52,597 nt of DNA from the NCBI RefSeq assembly GCF_022884085.1, contig NZ_JAGGCS010000004.1, forward strand, positions 1 through 52,597, written 5' to 3'. A program made the position numbers and the translations under genes. Numbering within the stretch: the stretch's first letter is position 1; every line of letters starts with the position of its first letter. This document shows positions 12,026 through 21,076 of the stretch, in pieces. The DNA is from Paenirhizobium cremeum (lineage in GTDB: Bacteria; Pseudomonadota; Alphaproteobacteria; Rhizobiales; Rhizobiaceae). Under the pieces are notes generated by a model. It worked only from the letters and a program-made list of their open reading frames with translations, was not told the DNA's origin and made no database searches.

Positions 12026-14647
12026 ATGAGTTCGAGCGCAAGAGACGATAATACAGCCTTCGGACCGGACGAAACCGAGGATGCGCTCGACCGGCGCCAC
12101 GGCCGGCTGGCCCGATATGCGAAGCCTCTGACGGCGGTCCTGACGGTTTTCGTCTTCGCACTGGTCGGCTTCGCCATATACCGGTTGACCGAAGAGGTGA
12201 GTTACGACGACGTCGTCCGCGGGCTGGCCGCGACCAGCCCGTCCTCGATCCTTCTTGCCGTGTTCTTCACGGTTCTGAGCTTTGCCACGCTCTGTCTCTA
12301 CGACTGGAATGCCCTGTCCTTCATTGGCAGGAAGCGTCCTCTCGGCGAAGTGGCCCTTACAGCTTTCAGCGCCTATGCCGTCGGCAACGTCGCAGGCTTT
12401 GGCGCGCTCTCGGGCGGCGCGATCCGTTATCGCGCCTATGCACGCGCAGGCCTTGCCCCGGACGAGATCGCCCGCATCATCGCTTTCGTGACGCTGTCGT
12501 TTTCGCTCGGTCTGACGATCATCACCGCGGTCGCCCTGATCCCCATGTCACCGGAAATAGCGCCGCTCGTCGGGCTCGATCCGGTCTGGCTCCAGACATT
12601 GGCCATTCTCATCCTTGCAGGATTGGGACTGGCCTTTGTGATCGCACGCATCGCCCGCAATTCGGCCTTCGGCTCCGTCTTCCGCTTCGTCGATTCCCGT
12701 ACCCTGTCGCGTCAATTCCTTGTCACCGTCGTCGACATCGCCTTCTCGGCCTCGGTGGTCTATGCATTGCTGCCGGCCGGCGCAGCCATTTCCTGGCCCG
12801 CCTTCTTCGCCATATACGCCGTCGCCATCGGTCTCGGCATTGTCAGCCATGTGCCGGCCGGCATCGGCGTCTTCGAAACCGTGATGGTTGCGGCGCTCGG
12901 CGGCCAGGTCGGCACCGACCAGATCCTCGCGGCTCTCATTGCCTACCGGCTGATCTACTATGTCCTGCCGCTGCTGATCGCCATCGTTCTTGTCACCATC
13001 ACGGAACTGCGTCATGTCGCCGACAAGCAACTTCCCGCCGGCATGGTGCGTACCGCCTCCAGGATCGCTCCTCTGCTTTTGGCTACGCTGACCTTCATTC
13101 TGGGAGCCATGCTGATCGTGTCGAGCGTCACGCCGACACCAAGCGACAACCTCGAATTCCTCGCAGGCTTCCTGCCGCTCCCGATCGTGGAAGGAGCGCA
13201 TTTCCTTGCAAGCCTCACCGGCCTCCTGCTGGTCATCGCAGCACGCGGTCTGTCCCAACGCCTCGATGGAGCCTGGTGGACGACCCTCATTGCAGCCGGC
13301 GCGGCACTGGTGCTTTCTCTCCTGAAGGCCGTGGCGATCGTCGAGGCATCCATGCTGGCCGTTCTGATCCTTGGCCTTTTGGCCAGTCGCCGGCTGTTTG
13401 TAAGGCCGGCGTCGCTCTTCCGTCAGGCGCTGACCTCTTCATGGCTGCTGGCCATTGCAGTGCTCTGCATCGGCGCCGTGGTGGTCATGCTGTTCGTCTA
13501 TCGCGATGTCGAATACAGCCATAATCTCTGGTGGCAGTTCGAATTCGAGGCTGATGCACCTCGCTCGTTGCGCGCCATGCTGGGTCTTGCGATCCTGTCT
13601 TCCACCCTTGCCCTTTTCGGCCTTCTGCGCCCCGCCTCCCTGCCGGTTGCGCCATCGGACCCGGACGCCATTGCGAAGGCCATCGCCATCGTCGCCACTC
13701 AGGATATCGCAGACGCAAATCTTGTGCGCACCGGCGACAAGTCGGTCATGTTCTCCCCGGACGGCGATGCCTTCATCATGTATGGAAAGCAGGGACGCTC
13801 TTTCATCGCCTTTCTCGATCCGGTCGGACCGCGCAAGTCCCGCGCGGAGCTCGTCTGGCAGTTCGTGGAAACGGCACGCGCCGCCGGCTGCCGTGCCGTT
13901 TTCTATCAGGCTTCTCCTGCCCTTCTGCCAGCCATCGCCGATGCCGGCATGCAGGCTTACAAGCTGGGCGAAAGCGCCCTGGTCGATCTAGAGCGTTTCG
14001 ACCTGAAAGGCGGACGCTGGGCCACCCTGCGCCAGACAGCGGCGCGCGCTGAACGCGACGGACTGACCTTCGAGATTGTTCCGGTTGAACAGGTACCTGC
14101 GATTTTACAGGATCTGCGGACAGTTTCCGACGCCTGGCTGGACGAGCACAACGCGAAGGAGAAGGGATTTTCGCTCGGCACTTTCACCGACGACTACATG
14201 CTGATGCAGCCGGTTGCCCTGCTGCGTTTCGAAGGCCGCATCGTCGCCTTCGCCAATATGTTGCTCACCGATACGAAGGAAGAGGCTTCCATCGATCTCA
14301 TGCGCTTCGCCCCCGATGCACCGAAGGGTGCGATGGACCTGCTTTTCGTAAAACTGCTTACCGAGCTTAGAAACGAGGGGTATCGGCACTTCAACCTCGG
14401 CATGGCACCGCTGGCCGGCCTCTCCCGACGCGAGGTGGCGCCCGCATGGGATCGCATTGCCAACACCTTCTTCGAACACGGCGAGCGCTACTACAACTTC
14501 AAGGGACTGCGTGCCTTCAAGTCGAAGTTCCATCCCGAATGGCAGCCGCGCTATCTTGCAGTGTCTGGCGGACTGAGCCCGATCATCGCGCTGCTTGATG
14601 CGACTCTCCTGATCGGCGGCGGATTTAAAGGCGTGGTGAAGAGATGA
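12026..14647 (+). CDS. lpiA: Bifunctional lysyl-phosphatidylglycerol synthase/flippase (MprF/LpiA)
   Basis: MprF/LpiA proteins transfer lysine from lysyl-tRNA to phosphatidylglycerol and flip the product, lowering surface negative charge and raising resistance to acid and cationic peptides. The protein is 873 residues. The N-terminal half is a long series of membrane segments (lysyltransferase-like flippase region). The last 320 or so residues form a soluble DUF2156 synthase domain with motifs such as GDKSVMFSPDGDAFIMYGKQG and HFNLGMAPLAGL. The ATG at 12026 follows a GAACGAGGA ribosome site; the frame is open 35 codons further up. Its stop overlaps the acvB start (ATGA), so the two are coupled. 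In Rhizobium tropici the homologue is low-pH inducible; I see no recognisable operator here. Confidence 0.93.
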   Translation: MSSSARDDNTAFGPDETEDALDRRHGRLARYAKPLTAVLTVFVFALVGFAIYRLTEEVSYDDVVRGLAATSPSSILLAVFFTVLSFATLCLYDWNALSFIGRKRPLGEVALTAFSAYAVGNVAGFGALSGGAIRYRAYARAGLAPDEIARIIAFVTLSFSLGLTIITAVALIPMSPEIAPLVGLDPVWLQTLAILILAGLGLAFVIARIARNSAFGSVFRFVDSRTLSRQFLVTVVDIAFSASVVYALLPAGAAISWPAFFAIYAVAIGLGIVSHVPAGIGVFETVMVAALGGQVGTDQILAALIAYRLIYYVLPLLIAIVLVTITELRHVADKQLPAGMVRTASRIAPLLLATLTFILGAMLIVSSVTPTPSDNLEFLAGFLPLPIVEGAHFLASLTGLLLVIAARGLSQRLDGAWWTTLIAAGAALVLSLLKAVAIVEASMLAVLILGLLASRRLFVRPASLFRQALTSSWLLAIAVLCIGAVVVMLFVYRDVEYSHNLWWQFEFEADAPRSLRAMLGLAILSSTLALFGLLRPASLPVAPSDPDAIAKAIAIVATQDIADANLVRTGDKSVMFSPDGDAFIMYGKQGRSFIAFLDPVGPRKSRAELVWQFVETARAAGCRAVFYQASPALLPAIADAGMQAYKLGESALVDLERFDLKGGRWATLRQTAARAERDGLTFEIVPVEQVPAILQDLRTVSDAWLDEHNAKEKGFSLGTFTDDYMLMQPVALLRFEGRIVAFANMLLTDTKEEASIDLMRFAPDAPKGAMDLLFVKLLTELRNEGYRHFNLGMAPLAGLSRREVAPAWDRIANTFFEHGERYYNFKGLRAFKSKFHPEWQPRYLAVSGGLSPIIALLDATLLIGGGFKGVVKR

Positions 14648-16008
14648 AGACGAAGCTGATAAAAACCGTTGTCGCGCTTTCGCTCGCGCTCACCCTCTCC
14701 GCTCCGGTGTTCGCCGAGGGCTCCCGGTTCGATACCGGCATGATCCCTTCGCCTTTGATCCTGATACCGGACGACAAGCCCCAGGCTATTGTCTTCCTCC
14801 TTTCCGACGCTTCCGGCTGGCAGGACCAGGACCGGCAGGAGGCCGAACGACTGAACGGTAACGGAGCGATCGTCATCGGCATAGACACGCCGAAATATCT
14901 CGCGTCGCTCGCCAAGGACACCGACGACTGTATATACACGGTTTCGGACATCGAATCGCTCAGCCATCAGGTTCAGCGCGAGGCAGGCAACGCTTCCGTC
15001 CTGCAGCCGATTGTCGCCGGCCGCGGACTCGGCGGCACCGTGGCGCTGGCCATCCTCGCGCAGACGCCGCAGGCCACCATCGGGCAGACCCTCGCCGTCG
15101 ATCCCGAGGCCGGCATCCCCCTCACCAAGGAACTCTGCACACCGGCCGAGAAGACGGTGCAGGGCGATCATATGATCTATGGCCTGACGGACGGCGAACT
15201 GCCGGACCCGGCGACCGTGATATTCACCCCGGCAGGCCCCTCCGATGGACGCGACCATGTGAGCGCGTTGGTGAGCAAACACCCCGACATCGATGTGAGA
15301 GATGGCAAGGACGATGCCATCACGGCCTTGAGCGCGACGCTGGACGAACTCATCGCCGCCGAGAGCCAGACCGAATCGCCGCTCGGCCTGCCGCTCTCGA
15401 TCCTTGATGCCGCGCCGGCACGCGATACCATGGCCATCATCTATTCCGGCGATGGCGGCTGGCGCGACATCGATAGCGAGATCGCGGGCTTTCTGCAGAA
15501 AGGCGGCGTTCCGGTCGTTGGCGTCGATTCGCTACGCTATTTCTGGTCGGCGCGCACCGCTGTCGAAACATCCGCCGATCTCGAACGCATCATTCACGCC
15601 TACAAGAAGCGCTGGAACGTCCGTCATGTTCTCCTGATCGGCTATTCCTTCGGAGCGGACATCCTGCCCGCAAGCTACAACGGCCTCGGCGACAAGGCGA
15701 AGAGCAGCATCATCCAGTTGAGCCTGCTCGGACTTTCCCACGAGATCGACTGGGAAATCTCCGTATCCGGCTGGCTTGGCGCCAGCGGCGGCTCGGGAGC
15801 CGGCGATCCGGTGGATGACATCCGTAAGATCGATCCGAAGATCGTTCAGTGCCTTTACGGCGCAGACGACGATGAAGATGCCTGCCCGGCTCTCCAGGGA
15901 ACCCCTGTCGAGGTTATCCGGCTGGAAGGCGGTCATCATTTCGATGGCGATTACGAGGCTTTGACGAAACTGATCGTCGATGGGCTCGCGCGGCGCCTCG
16001 GAGGTTGA
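14644..16008 (+). CDS. acvB: AcvB/AtvA-type lysyl-phosphatidylglycerol hydrolase, periplasmic
   Basis: AcvB/VirJ-family proteins are periplasmic serine hydrolases. The Agrobacterium protein has been reported to hydrolyse lysyl-phosphatidylglycerol and to be needed for virulence, and the Rhizobium homologue AtvA for acid tolerance. This 454-residue protein starts with a cleavable signal peptide (residues 1-24, ending APVFAEG) and contains two alpha/beta-hydrolase-like halves. The second has the nucleophile elbow GYSFGA with Ser335 and a late histidine in LEGGHHFDGD. The full AcvB length, rather than the half-length VirJ, supports the call. It is translationally coupled to lpiA, so synthesis and breakdown of the same lipid are co-expressed. 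Confidence 0.9.
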   Translation: MKTKLIKTVVALSLALTLSAPVFAEGSRFDTGMIPSPLILIPDDKPQAIVFLLSDASGWQDQDRQEAERLNGNGAIVIGIDTPKYLASLAKDTDDCIYTVSDIESLSHQVQREAGNASVLQPIVAGRGLGGTVALAILAQTPQATIGQTLAVDPEAGIPLTKELCTPAEKTVQGDHMIYGLTDGELPDPATVIFTPAGPSDGRDHVSALVSKHPDIDVRDGKDDAITALSATLDELIAAESQTESPLGLPLSILDAAPARDTMAIIYSGDGGWRDIDSEIAGFLQKGGVPVVGVDSLRYFWSARTAVETSADLERIIHAYKKRWNVRHVLLIGYSFGADILPASYNGLGDKAKSSIIQLSLLGLSHEIDWEISVSGWLGASGGSGAGDPVDDIRKIDPKIVQCLYGADDDEDACPALQGTPVEVIRLEGGHHFDGDYEALTKLIVDGLARRLGG

Positions 16009-16192
16009 AGGCCTTCCCCATTCGCTCTCAAAGGTCCGGCCTCTGGGATTGTAGCCGGACGGCCATCCTCAGGTTCCTGGGTCCGTTACTAAGGGGATCG
16101 AAGAGCATGCGATGCCCGCTCTCCCGCAACTGCCGGCCGATGCCGCGTATAAACCTTCCGCACAACGCACGCTGCGCTGACAGCGCATGTAC

Positions 16193-16218
16193 AAAAATGG
16201 CGGCCTTGCAGCCGCCAT
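16193..16218 (-). terminator. Intrinsic terminator of the SH3-domain gene
   Basis: An 8-bp perfect stem (ATGGCGGC / GCCGCCAT) with a 6-base loop sits 25 bases past the SH3-gene stop. On the minus strand it is followed by TTTTTG. Its core is the same as that of the clpB terminator. Confidence 0.83.
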
Positions 16219-16243
16219 CTGGATAGTTCTTCGAAGACTGATG

Positions 16244-16963
16244 TCAATCGCTGCCTTCGCGTCCGCAGTCCGGTGAGCCCGGGATGATGCATCTGTTCCG
16301 GCTCACGCCACGCTGCTCGCGAGGCGGACGGGGCTCCTCGGCGCGAGGCGGCTGATTGTCGCGCGCGCCGTCATGCCGCGCCGGTGGCGGGCGATTCCGG
16401 TTCTCTTCCTCCCGCCGCGGCGGCCGATTCCAGTTGTTGTCATCATTCCTGTCATAACGCGGTGGCGGACGATCCCAGCGATCAGCGTTGTAATCGGGGT
16501 CGTAGCGCGGCGGACGAGGGCGGTTCCAGTCGCCGTCGTCATAACGCGGCGGACGAGGACGATAATCGTCGCGCCACCGGTCACGATCACGATAAAAGTC
16601 GCGACTGCGATAGTAGCGGTCCCAATAGTTGTCTATCGAGAAGGTGATGATCGGAATACCGAGCGGACGATAGTATTCCGGACCGACATAAACCCGTCGC
16701 TGCGAGTAGAGCGCCTGCAGATAGGTACCTGATACCCAGCCCCGGTATCCGGCATAGGAAACGTCGCACCAGTTGGCGGTCTGCATGCAGCCCTTGATAT
16801 CCACGCGGGCGCCGTAGGGGATAACGATGACGGCCGGATAGCGCGTGCTCGGTCCGGACCGCATGTTCACATTGGCGGTCGAATAGGCTGGCGCAGCCTC
16901 GGCAACCGCCGGAGCAACGAGTGCCGCCAGCAATCCCGCCGCCAGAATTGACAGTTTTTTCAT
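16244..16963 (-). CDS. Secreted SH3-domain protein with Arg/Pro/Asp repeat tail
   Basis: This 239-residue exported protein has a signal peptide (residues 1-23, ending AVAEA) and a bacterial SH3 domain at about 28-85 (NVNMRSGPST through GWVSGTYLQ). A tail from about 118 onward is dominated by Arg, Pro, Asp, Tyr and Asn, with repeats of the type RPPRYD. SH3b domains in exported proteins usually bind the cell wall, so an envelope role is likely, but no enzymatic domain is present. The tail resembles other rhizobial exported low-complexity proteins and its function is unknown. It stands alone with its own terminator. Confidence 0.85.
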   Translation of the reverse strand: MKKLSILAAGLLAALVAPAVAEAAPAYSTANVNMRSGPSTRYPAVIVIPYGARVDIKGCMQTANWCDVSYAGYRGWVSGTYLQALYSQRRVYVGPEYYRPLGIPIITFSIDNYWDRYYRSRDFYRDRDRWRDDYRPRPPRYDDGDWNRPRPPRYDPDYNADRWDRPPPRYDRNDDNNWNRPPRREEENRNRPPPARHDGARDNQPPRAEEPRPPREQRGVSRNRCIIPGSPDCGREGSD

Positions 16964-17276
16964 TCAGGTGACTCCTCGGGTCCCCTTTTCGGGGCTTTTA
17001 TTTCCTGACGCATCAACGCTCGGACAGTTCACCATGTTCCGCCTTTTCGGCGGCATTGCGGCAAATTGCTCGTGCTTTCAGCCAACTGCAACTTATGCGG
17101 CACCTGCGCCTTTCGGCCGAATAAAGCGTCGCAACCTTGATCTAGGAAATCCCGCATGAATGAATCTTGAACGATTGCCTATAGCGTTGGCGTTTCCCTC
17201 GGATGAGTTCGCGGCCCTTGACTTTGCCATCCGATCGTCCGACTTGAAACGCCAGAAATCTGAGGGAGATCCGGTT
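16964..17276. other. 313-bp divergent intergenic region, SH3 gene / ubiG
   Basis: This region separates divergent genes and so should carry both promoters. A short CCCC-TTTT-GGGG hairpin followed by TTTTATTT lies near 16980-17003, but the stem is weak and it falls in the SH3-gene leader, so I do not call it. No RNA gene or credible small gene is seen. Confidence 0.35.
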
Positions 17277-18047
17277 ATGAGCGCTGAGGCCCGCACCACC
17301 ATCGACCAGTCTGAAGTCGACCGCTTTTCCGCCATGGCGGCGGAATGGTGGGACCCGACGGGCAAGTTCAAGCCGCTGCACAAGATCAATCCGGTGCGCC
17401 TCGCCTATATTCGTGACCAGGTATCGGCCCATTTCGGCCGCGACCCAAAGACGCATCGGCCGCTGGAAGGTCTGCGCATTCTCGATATCGGCTGCGGCGG
17501 CGGCCTGCTTTCAGAGCCGGTTGCCCGCATGGGCGCTGACGTGCTCGGCGCGGACGCTTCGGAAAAGAACATCAAGATCGCCATGACCCATGCGGGTCAG
17601 ACCGGCGTCAACGTTGACTATCGCGCGGTAACCGCCGAAGCGCTGGCCGAGGCCGGCGAAACCTTCGATGTCGTGCTCAACATGGAAGTCGTCGAACACG
17701 TCGCCGATGTCGACTTCTTCCTGACGACCTGCGCCTCCATGGTCCGGCCTGGCGGTCTCATGCTCGTCTCCACCATAAACCGCACCTTCAAGGCCGCAGC
17801 GCTCGCCATCGTGGGAGCCGAATACGTGCTGCAATGGCTGCCGCGCGGCACCCACCAGTATGAGAAACTGGTGCGGCCGGAAGAGATCGAAGCGCCGCTA
17901 ACGAAAAACGGCATGCAGATCGTGGAAATGAAAGGCGTGTTCTTCAATCCGTTGCAGAACCGGTGGAACCTCTCCGCCGACATCGACGTCAACTACATGG
18001 TGCTGGCAAGGCGTCCGCCCCAGAACGGCCAGACAGGAGCGCCATGA
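17277..18047 (+). CDS. ubiG: Ubiquinone biosynthesis O-methyltransferase UbiG
   Basis: UbiG carries out both O-methylations in ubiquinone synthesis, using SAM, at the inner face of the membrane. The 256-residue protein contains the family opening [13 protein letters not shown], the SAM motif [11 protein letters not shown] from residue 70, and the later block [14 protein letters not shown]. The ATG at 17277 is preceded by TGAGGGAG and starts [10 protein letters not shown]; the frame is open 39 codons upstream without a better start. It overlaps the next gene by four bases (ATGA). Confidence 0.95.
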   Translation: MSAEARTTIDQSEVDRFSAMAAEWWDPTGKFKPLHKINPVRLAYIRDQVSAHFGRDPKTHRPLEGLRILDIGCGGGLLSEPVARMGADVLGADASEKNIKIAMTHAGQTGVNVDYRAVTAEALAEAGETFDVVLNMEVVEHVADVDFFLTTCASMVRPGGLMLVSTINRTFKAAALAIVGAEYVLQWLPRGTHQYEKLVRPEEIEAPLTKNGMQIVEMKGVFFNPLQNRWNLSADIDVNYMVLARRPPQNGQTGAP

Positions 18048-18595
18048 CGAAACCGGACGACATTCTAGCTTTCTGGACCGCGGCCGGACCGGACAAATGG
18101 TTCGCCAAGGATGACGCTTTCGATGCCTTCATCAGGAGTGACTATCTGGCCGCGCATTTCGCCGCCTCGCGGGGAGAATACGCCTCCTTTGAGGAAACCG
18201 CGGAAGGAGCACTCGCTCTCCTGGTCCTGCTCGATCAGTTTCCGCGCAACCTCTTTCGCGGTAGCGCCCATGCCTTTGCAACAGATGGATTGGCCCGCGC
18301 CGTCGCCAGCCGCGCTCTAGACAGAGGATTCGACGAGATCGTCGATCAATCGCTGGCTATTTTTTTCTATCTGCCATTCGAACATTCCGAAAACCCGTCT
18401 GACCAGGAAATCAGCGTTTCGCTGTTCACCCAGCATTTCGAACGGACCGCAGATCGGGTTTCTCTCGACTATGCGATAGAACATCGCGATATCATTGCCC
18501 GCTTCCGCCGCTTCCCGCACCGGAACGCAGCCTTGGGCCGAGAGACCACGCCCGAGGAAAAGGCCTATCTCGAAAGCGGCGGCTTCAGCGGCTGA
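18044..18595 (+). CDS. DUF924 family protein
   Basis: This 183-residue soluble protein of the DUF924 family is all-helical, with tetratricopeptide-like structure reported for members; the biochemical role is unknown to me. Family hallmarks are [17 protein letters not shown] at the start, [12 protein letters not shown] in the middle and [10 protein letters not shown] with [19 protein letters not shown] near the end. It starts at an ATG overlapping the ubiG stop, so it is co-translated with ubiG. Confidence 0.88.
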   Translation: MTKPDDILAFWTAAGPDKWFAKDDAFDAFIRSDYLAAHFAASRGEYASFEETAEGALALLVLLDQFPRNLFRGSAHAFATDGLARAVASRALDRGFDEIVDQSLAIFFYLPFEHSENPSDQEISVSLFTQHFERTADRVSLDYAIEHRDIIARFRRFPHRNAALGRETTPEEKAYLESGGFSG

Positions 18596-18626
18596 CGAGG
18601 GCTAGCCAACGGCATGGCGAAACCGC

Positions 18627-19055
18627 TCAATTGGCGTCCTCCGGAAGCATTGGCAGCGGTGCGATTTCGATACCCTCGTCCATCAGCGACTTAACCTCGG
18701 TTAGTGAAGCCTGCCCGATAATGCCTCTGGCTTCCGCCTCGCCGTAGTGGATCTTGCGGGCCTCCTCGGGAAACCGTTCGCCGACATCCTCGCTGTTTGC
18801 CCGAATGGAGGCTATGACCTCTTTCAGTTTCGCAACGGCTTCTTTCTGCGCCTCGTGGACCGCCAGTGCGCTGATCTTGTCCTTCTGCCGCGCGGTCGAG
18901 ACCGAAGGCGCCATCAGCACTTTCGATACATCGAGCGAACCGCAGACGGGACAGGTGAGGAAACCGCTCGCCTTCTGACGGTCGAAATCGGCACTCTCCG
19001 AAAACCAGCCCTCGAAGTCGTGCGCATTTTCACAGATAAGGGAGTAGCGGATCAA
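18627..19055 (-). CDS. DUF1178 family protein
   Basis: This 142-residue protein contains an N-terminal zinc-ribbon-like part (MIRYSLICENAHDFEGWF, then a CPVC pair near residue 36). Its conserved C-terminal half includes a VGERFPEEARKIHYGE stretch. Function is unknown. It starts with TTG at 19055, overlapping the nitrilase stop (TTGA), so the two are coupled. It is the last gene of the run comF-grxC-nitrilase-DUF1178. Confidence 0.88.
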   Translation of the reverse strand: MIRYSLICENAHDFEGWFSESADFDRQKASGFLTCPVCGSLDVSKVLMAPSVSTARQKDKISALAVHEAQKEAVAKLKEVIASIRANSEDVGERFPEEARKIHYGEAEARGIIGQASLTEVKSLMDEGIEIAPLPMLPEDAN

Positions 19056-19912
19056 ACCGTGACACCCCCTTTCGCAAGCATGGGGGAGAGAACATCGAGT
19101 TCGAACTCCCTGGCGTTCTTGAGATTCGGGATCTTTGCCCGCGCTGCTTTCACCGCGGCGGTGTCGATGTCGGCGATGACGACGGCTTCACCCGCGCCCT
19201 CGGCCGAGGCAAGCACCTTGCCCCAGGGATCGACGATCATCGAATGACCGAAGGTCTCGCGTCCATCCTCGTGCAGCCCGGCCTGGGCCGCCGAAATCAC
19301 GAATGCGCCGTTCTCGATGGCTCGCGCCCGAAGCAGCACTTCCCAATGCGCCTCACCCGTCTGCCGGGTAAATGCGGCCGGCGTCGTCAGGATTTCCGCG
19401 CCGGCAAGAGCTTCCGCCCGGAAGAGTTGTGGAAACCGCACATCGTAGCAGACGCCGAAACCGAGACGCGCAAACGGCAGATCCGCCACCACGGCGCGCG
19501 TACCCGGCCGATAGACGGCGCTCTCGCGCCAACTCTCGCCATTGTCGAGATCGACGTCGAACATGTGGATCTTGTCATAGCTTGTAATCTTGCGGCCATC
19601 CGGCCCGAACAGGAATGCACGATTGGCAATCTTCCCGTCGGCAAGCAGGATCGCGGTCGAACCGACATGCAGGTGAATTGACAGTTCCCGGGCAAGCTCC
19701 GAAGCTGTCCTGACGATGAGGTCGCTATCCTCGTCCCGCAGGATAGTCTGCAGTTCCTTGCGATCCTTCTGCACCGCCCCGGTCATTTCCGGCGTCTGTA
19801 TGTAGATGGCGCCCTGCCCCGCGGCTTCGCGGACGAGGCGAACCATTGCGGCGGCATTCTTTTCCGGATTGACACCGGAGCACATCTGAATGGCGGCAGC
19901 CTTAAAACTCAT
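19052..19912 (-). CDS. Carbon-nitrogen hydrolase (nitrilase superfamily, Nit1/Nit2-like)
   Basis: This is a cytosolic amidase of the nitrilase superfamily. The 286-residue protein shows the catalytic triad: Glu42 in PEMTG, Lys114 in YDKIHMFDVD and Cys155 in GVCYDVRFP. The YDKIHMFDVD and CYDVRFPQLFR blocks are those of the Nit group, whose eukaryotic and bacterial members hydrolyse deaminated glutathione or omega-amides. The position directly after a glutaredoxin gene fits a glutathione-repair role, though the substrate is inferred. I start it at the ATG at 19912 (MSFKAAAIQM), which has GAGGA about nine bases upstream; another ATG three codons earlier (19921) lies too close to that site. Confidence 0.88.
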   Translation of the reverse strand: MSFKAAAIQMCSGVNPEKNAAAMVRLVREAAGQGAIYIQTPEMTGAVQKDRKELQTILRDEDSDLIVRTASELARELSIHLHVGSTAILLADGKIANRAFLFGPDGRKITSYDKIHMFDVDLDNGESWRESAVYRPGTRAVVADLPFARLGFGVCYDVRFPQLFRAEALAGAEILTTPAAFTRQTGEAHWEVLLRARAIENGAFVISAAQAGLHEDGRETFGHSMIVDPWGKVLASAEGAGEAVVIADIDTAAVKAARAKIPNLKNAREFELDVLSPMLAKGGVTV

Positions 19913-19924
19913 ATCCTTCATTCC

Positions 19925-20182
19925 TCAACTGGCGAGCAAAGGGTCGAGCTTGCCGGCTCGGTCCAATGCGTAAAGATCGTCGCAACCGCCGACATGGACG
20001 TCGCCGATGAAAATCTGCGGAAAGGTCATCCGGCCGTTGGCGCGGGAGATCATTTCCTGCCGCAGTTCCGGCTTGTCTGTCGCGTCATGCTCGACATAGC
20101 CAACGCCCTTGGATTCCAACAGGCTTTTTGCGCGGGCGCAATAGCCGCAAAACTGTCGAGTGTAGATGGTCACCGATGCCAT
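19925..20182 (-). CDS. grxC: Glutaredoxin 3
   Basis: This is a small dithiol glutaredoxin that reduces disulfides and glutathionylated proteins at the expense of glutathione. It is 85 residues long with active site CGYC (12-15), the TFPQIFI cis-proline region and the GGCDDLYALD glutathione-binding end. The ATG at 20182 gives the standard GrxC length. It lies between comF and the nitrilase on the same strand; only a few bases separate it from the nitrilase, so they are probably one transcript. Confidence 0.95.
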   Translation of the reverse strand: MASVTIYTRQFCGYCARAKSLLESKGVGYVEHDATDKPELRQEMISRANGRMTFPQIFIGDVHVGGCDDLYALDRAGKLDPLLAS

Positions 20183-20234
20183 GAAATACTCCGGCCGGAA
20201 GATACGGGAAGATGCGAGGCTGTCATGATTACGC

Positions 20235-20984
20235 TCATATAGGACCGGAAAATGCCCTTGCAAAGGTTAAAACTGTGACATCCGTGGCCCCTGCTTTCTT
20301 CAGTACCCGTGTCGCCGAACTGACGGTCGCACCCGTGGTATAGACATCGTCGATGAGCACGATGCGTCGCCCGAAGACGGCTGACGCCCTGCTCTCCGGC
20401 ACGACGAAAGCCCCCCTGACATTGAGCTCGCGGGCATTGGCGGTCAGCCCGACCTGCTGGCTGGTCCGCTTTCTCCGGACGAGCGCCAACGGTTCGAACG
20501 CCTTGCCGGAAAGCCGCGCCGCGTGACGGGCCAGTTCCGCCGACTGGTTGAACATTCGTCCGAACAACCGGCTGCGGTGAAGAGGAACGGGAACGATACA
20601 GTCGCAGGCGGAAAGCGCCTCCCCACCTGCACGCACCATCCATTCGGCCATCATCGGTGCAAGATCGGTCCGGTCGCGATATTTGAGATTGTGCACAAGA
20701 TCGCGGGCAATCCCTTCATGCACAGCGACGGATCGCAAACGGTCGAATACCGGCGGATTGGCGATTGCCTCTGCAGACAGCATGCCGGCACCGGGATCGT
20801 ATCCGAACGGCGTGCCTAGTATCTCGCAGAAGGGTCGCTCAATGAACCGCAGCTTCGACCAGCAGGCTGGGCATAACGCACCATGCAATCCCGTCCGCAC
20901 ATGGCAATGGGCACAGCCAGGCGGAAAGACGAGGTCGCGCAGGCCGGTCGCCATCCGCAGCGACAGGCCGGCGATGACCCTCAT
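20235..20984 (-). CDS. ComF family phosphoribosyltransferase-like protein
   Basis: ComF proteins combine a zinc ribbon with a PRTase fold and are linked to DNA uptake in naturally competent species; their wider role is unclear. This 249-residue protein has paired cysteines (C24, C27, C38, C41), followed by a VPVPLHRSRLFGRMFNQS block and the PRPP-binding loop VLIDDVYTTGAT. I start at the ATG at 20984, which has GGAG about ten bases upstream; an ATG nine codons earlier (21011) lacks a ribosome site. It is divergent from the methyltransferase at 21077. Confidence 0.88.
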   Translation of the reverse strand: MRVIAGLSLRMATGLRDLVFPPGCAHCHVRTGLHGALCPACWSKLRFIERPFCEILGTPFGYDPGAGMLSAEAIANPPVFDRLRSVAVHEGIARDLVHNLKYRDRTDLAPMMAEWMVRAGGEALSACDCIVPVPLHRSRLFGRMFNQSAELARHAARLSGKAFEPLALVRRKRTSQQVGLTANARELNVRGAFVVPESRASAVFGRRIVLIDDVYTTGATVSSATRVLKKAGATDVTVLTFARAFSGPI

Positions 20985-21076
20985 GGATTTTTGCTCCGTC
21001 CGACCCGACATAAGGTTGACATTAGGCGCTCGCGGGCGCCTTTGCCAGACCGTGAATCTCAAGAGGATGTCTTCTG

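Noticed and set aside
16976..17003. CCCC-TTTT-GGGG hairpin followed by T residues, as a terminator
   Set aside because: The stem is only 4-5 bp and it lies in the leader of a divergent gene, with no upstream plus-strand gene to terminate.
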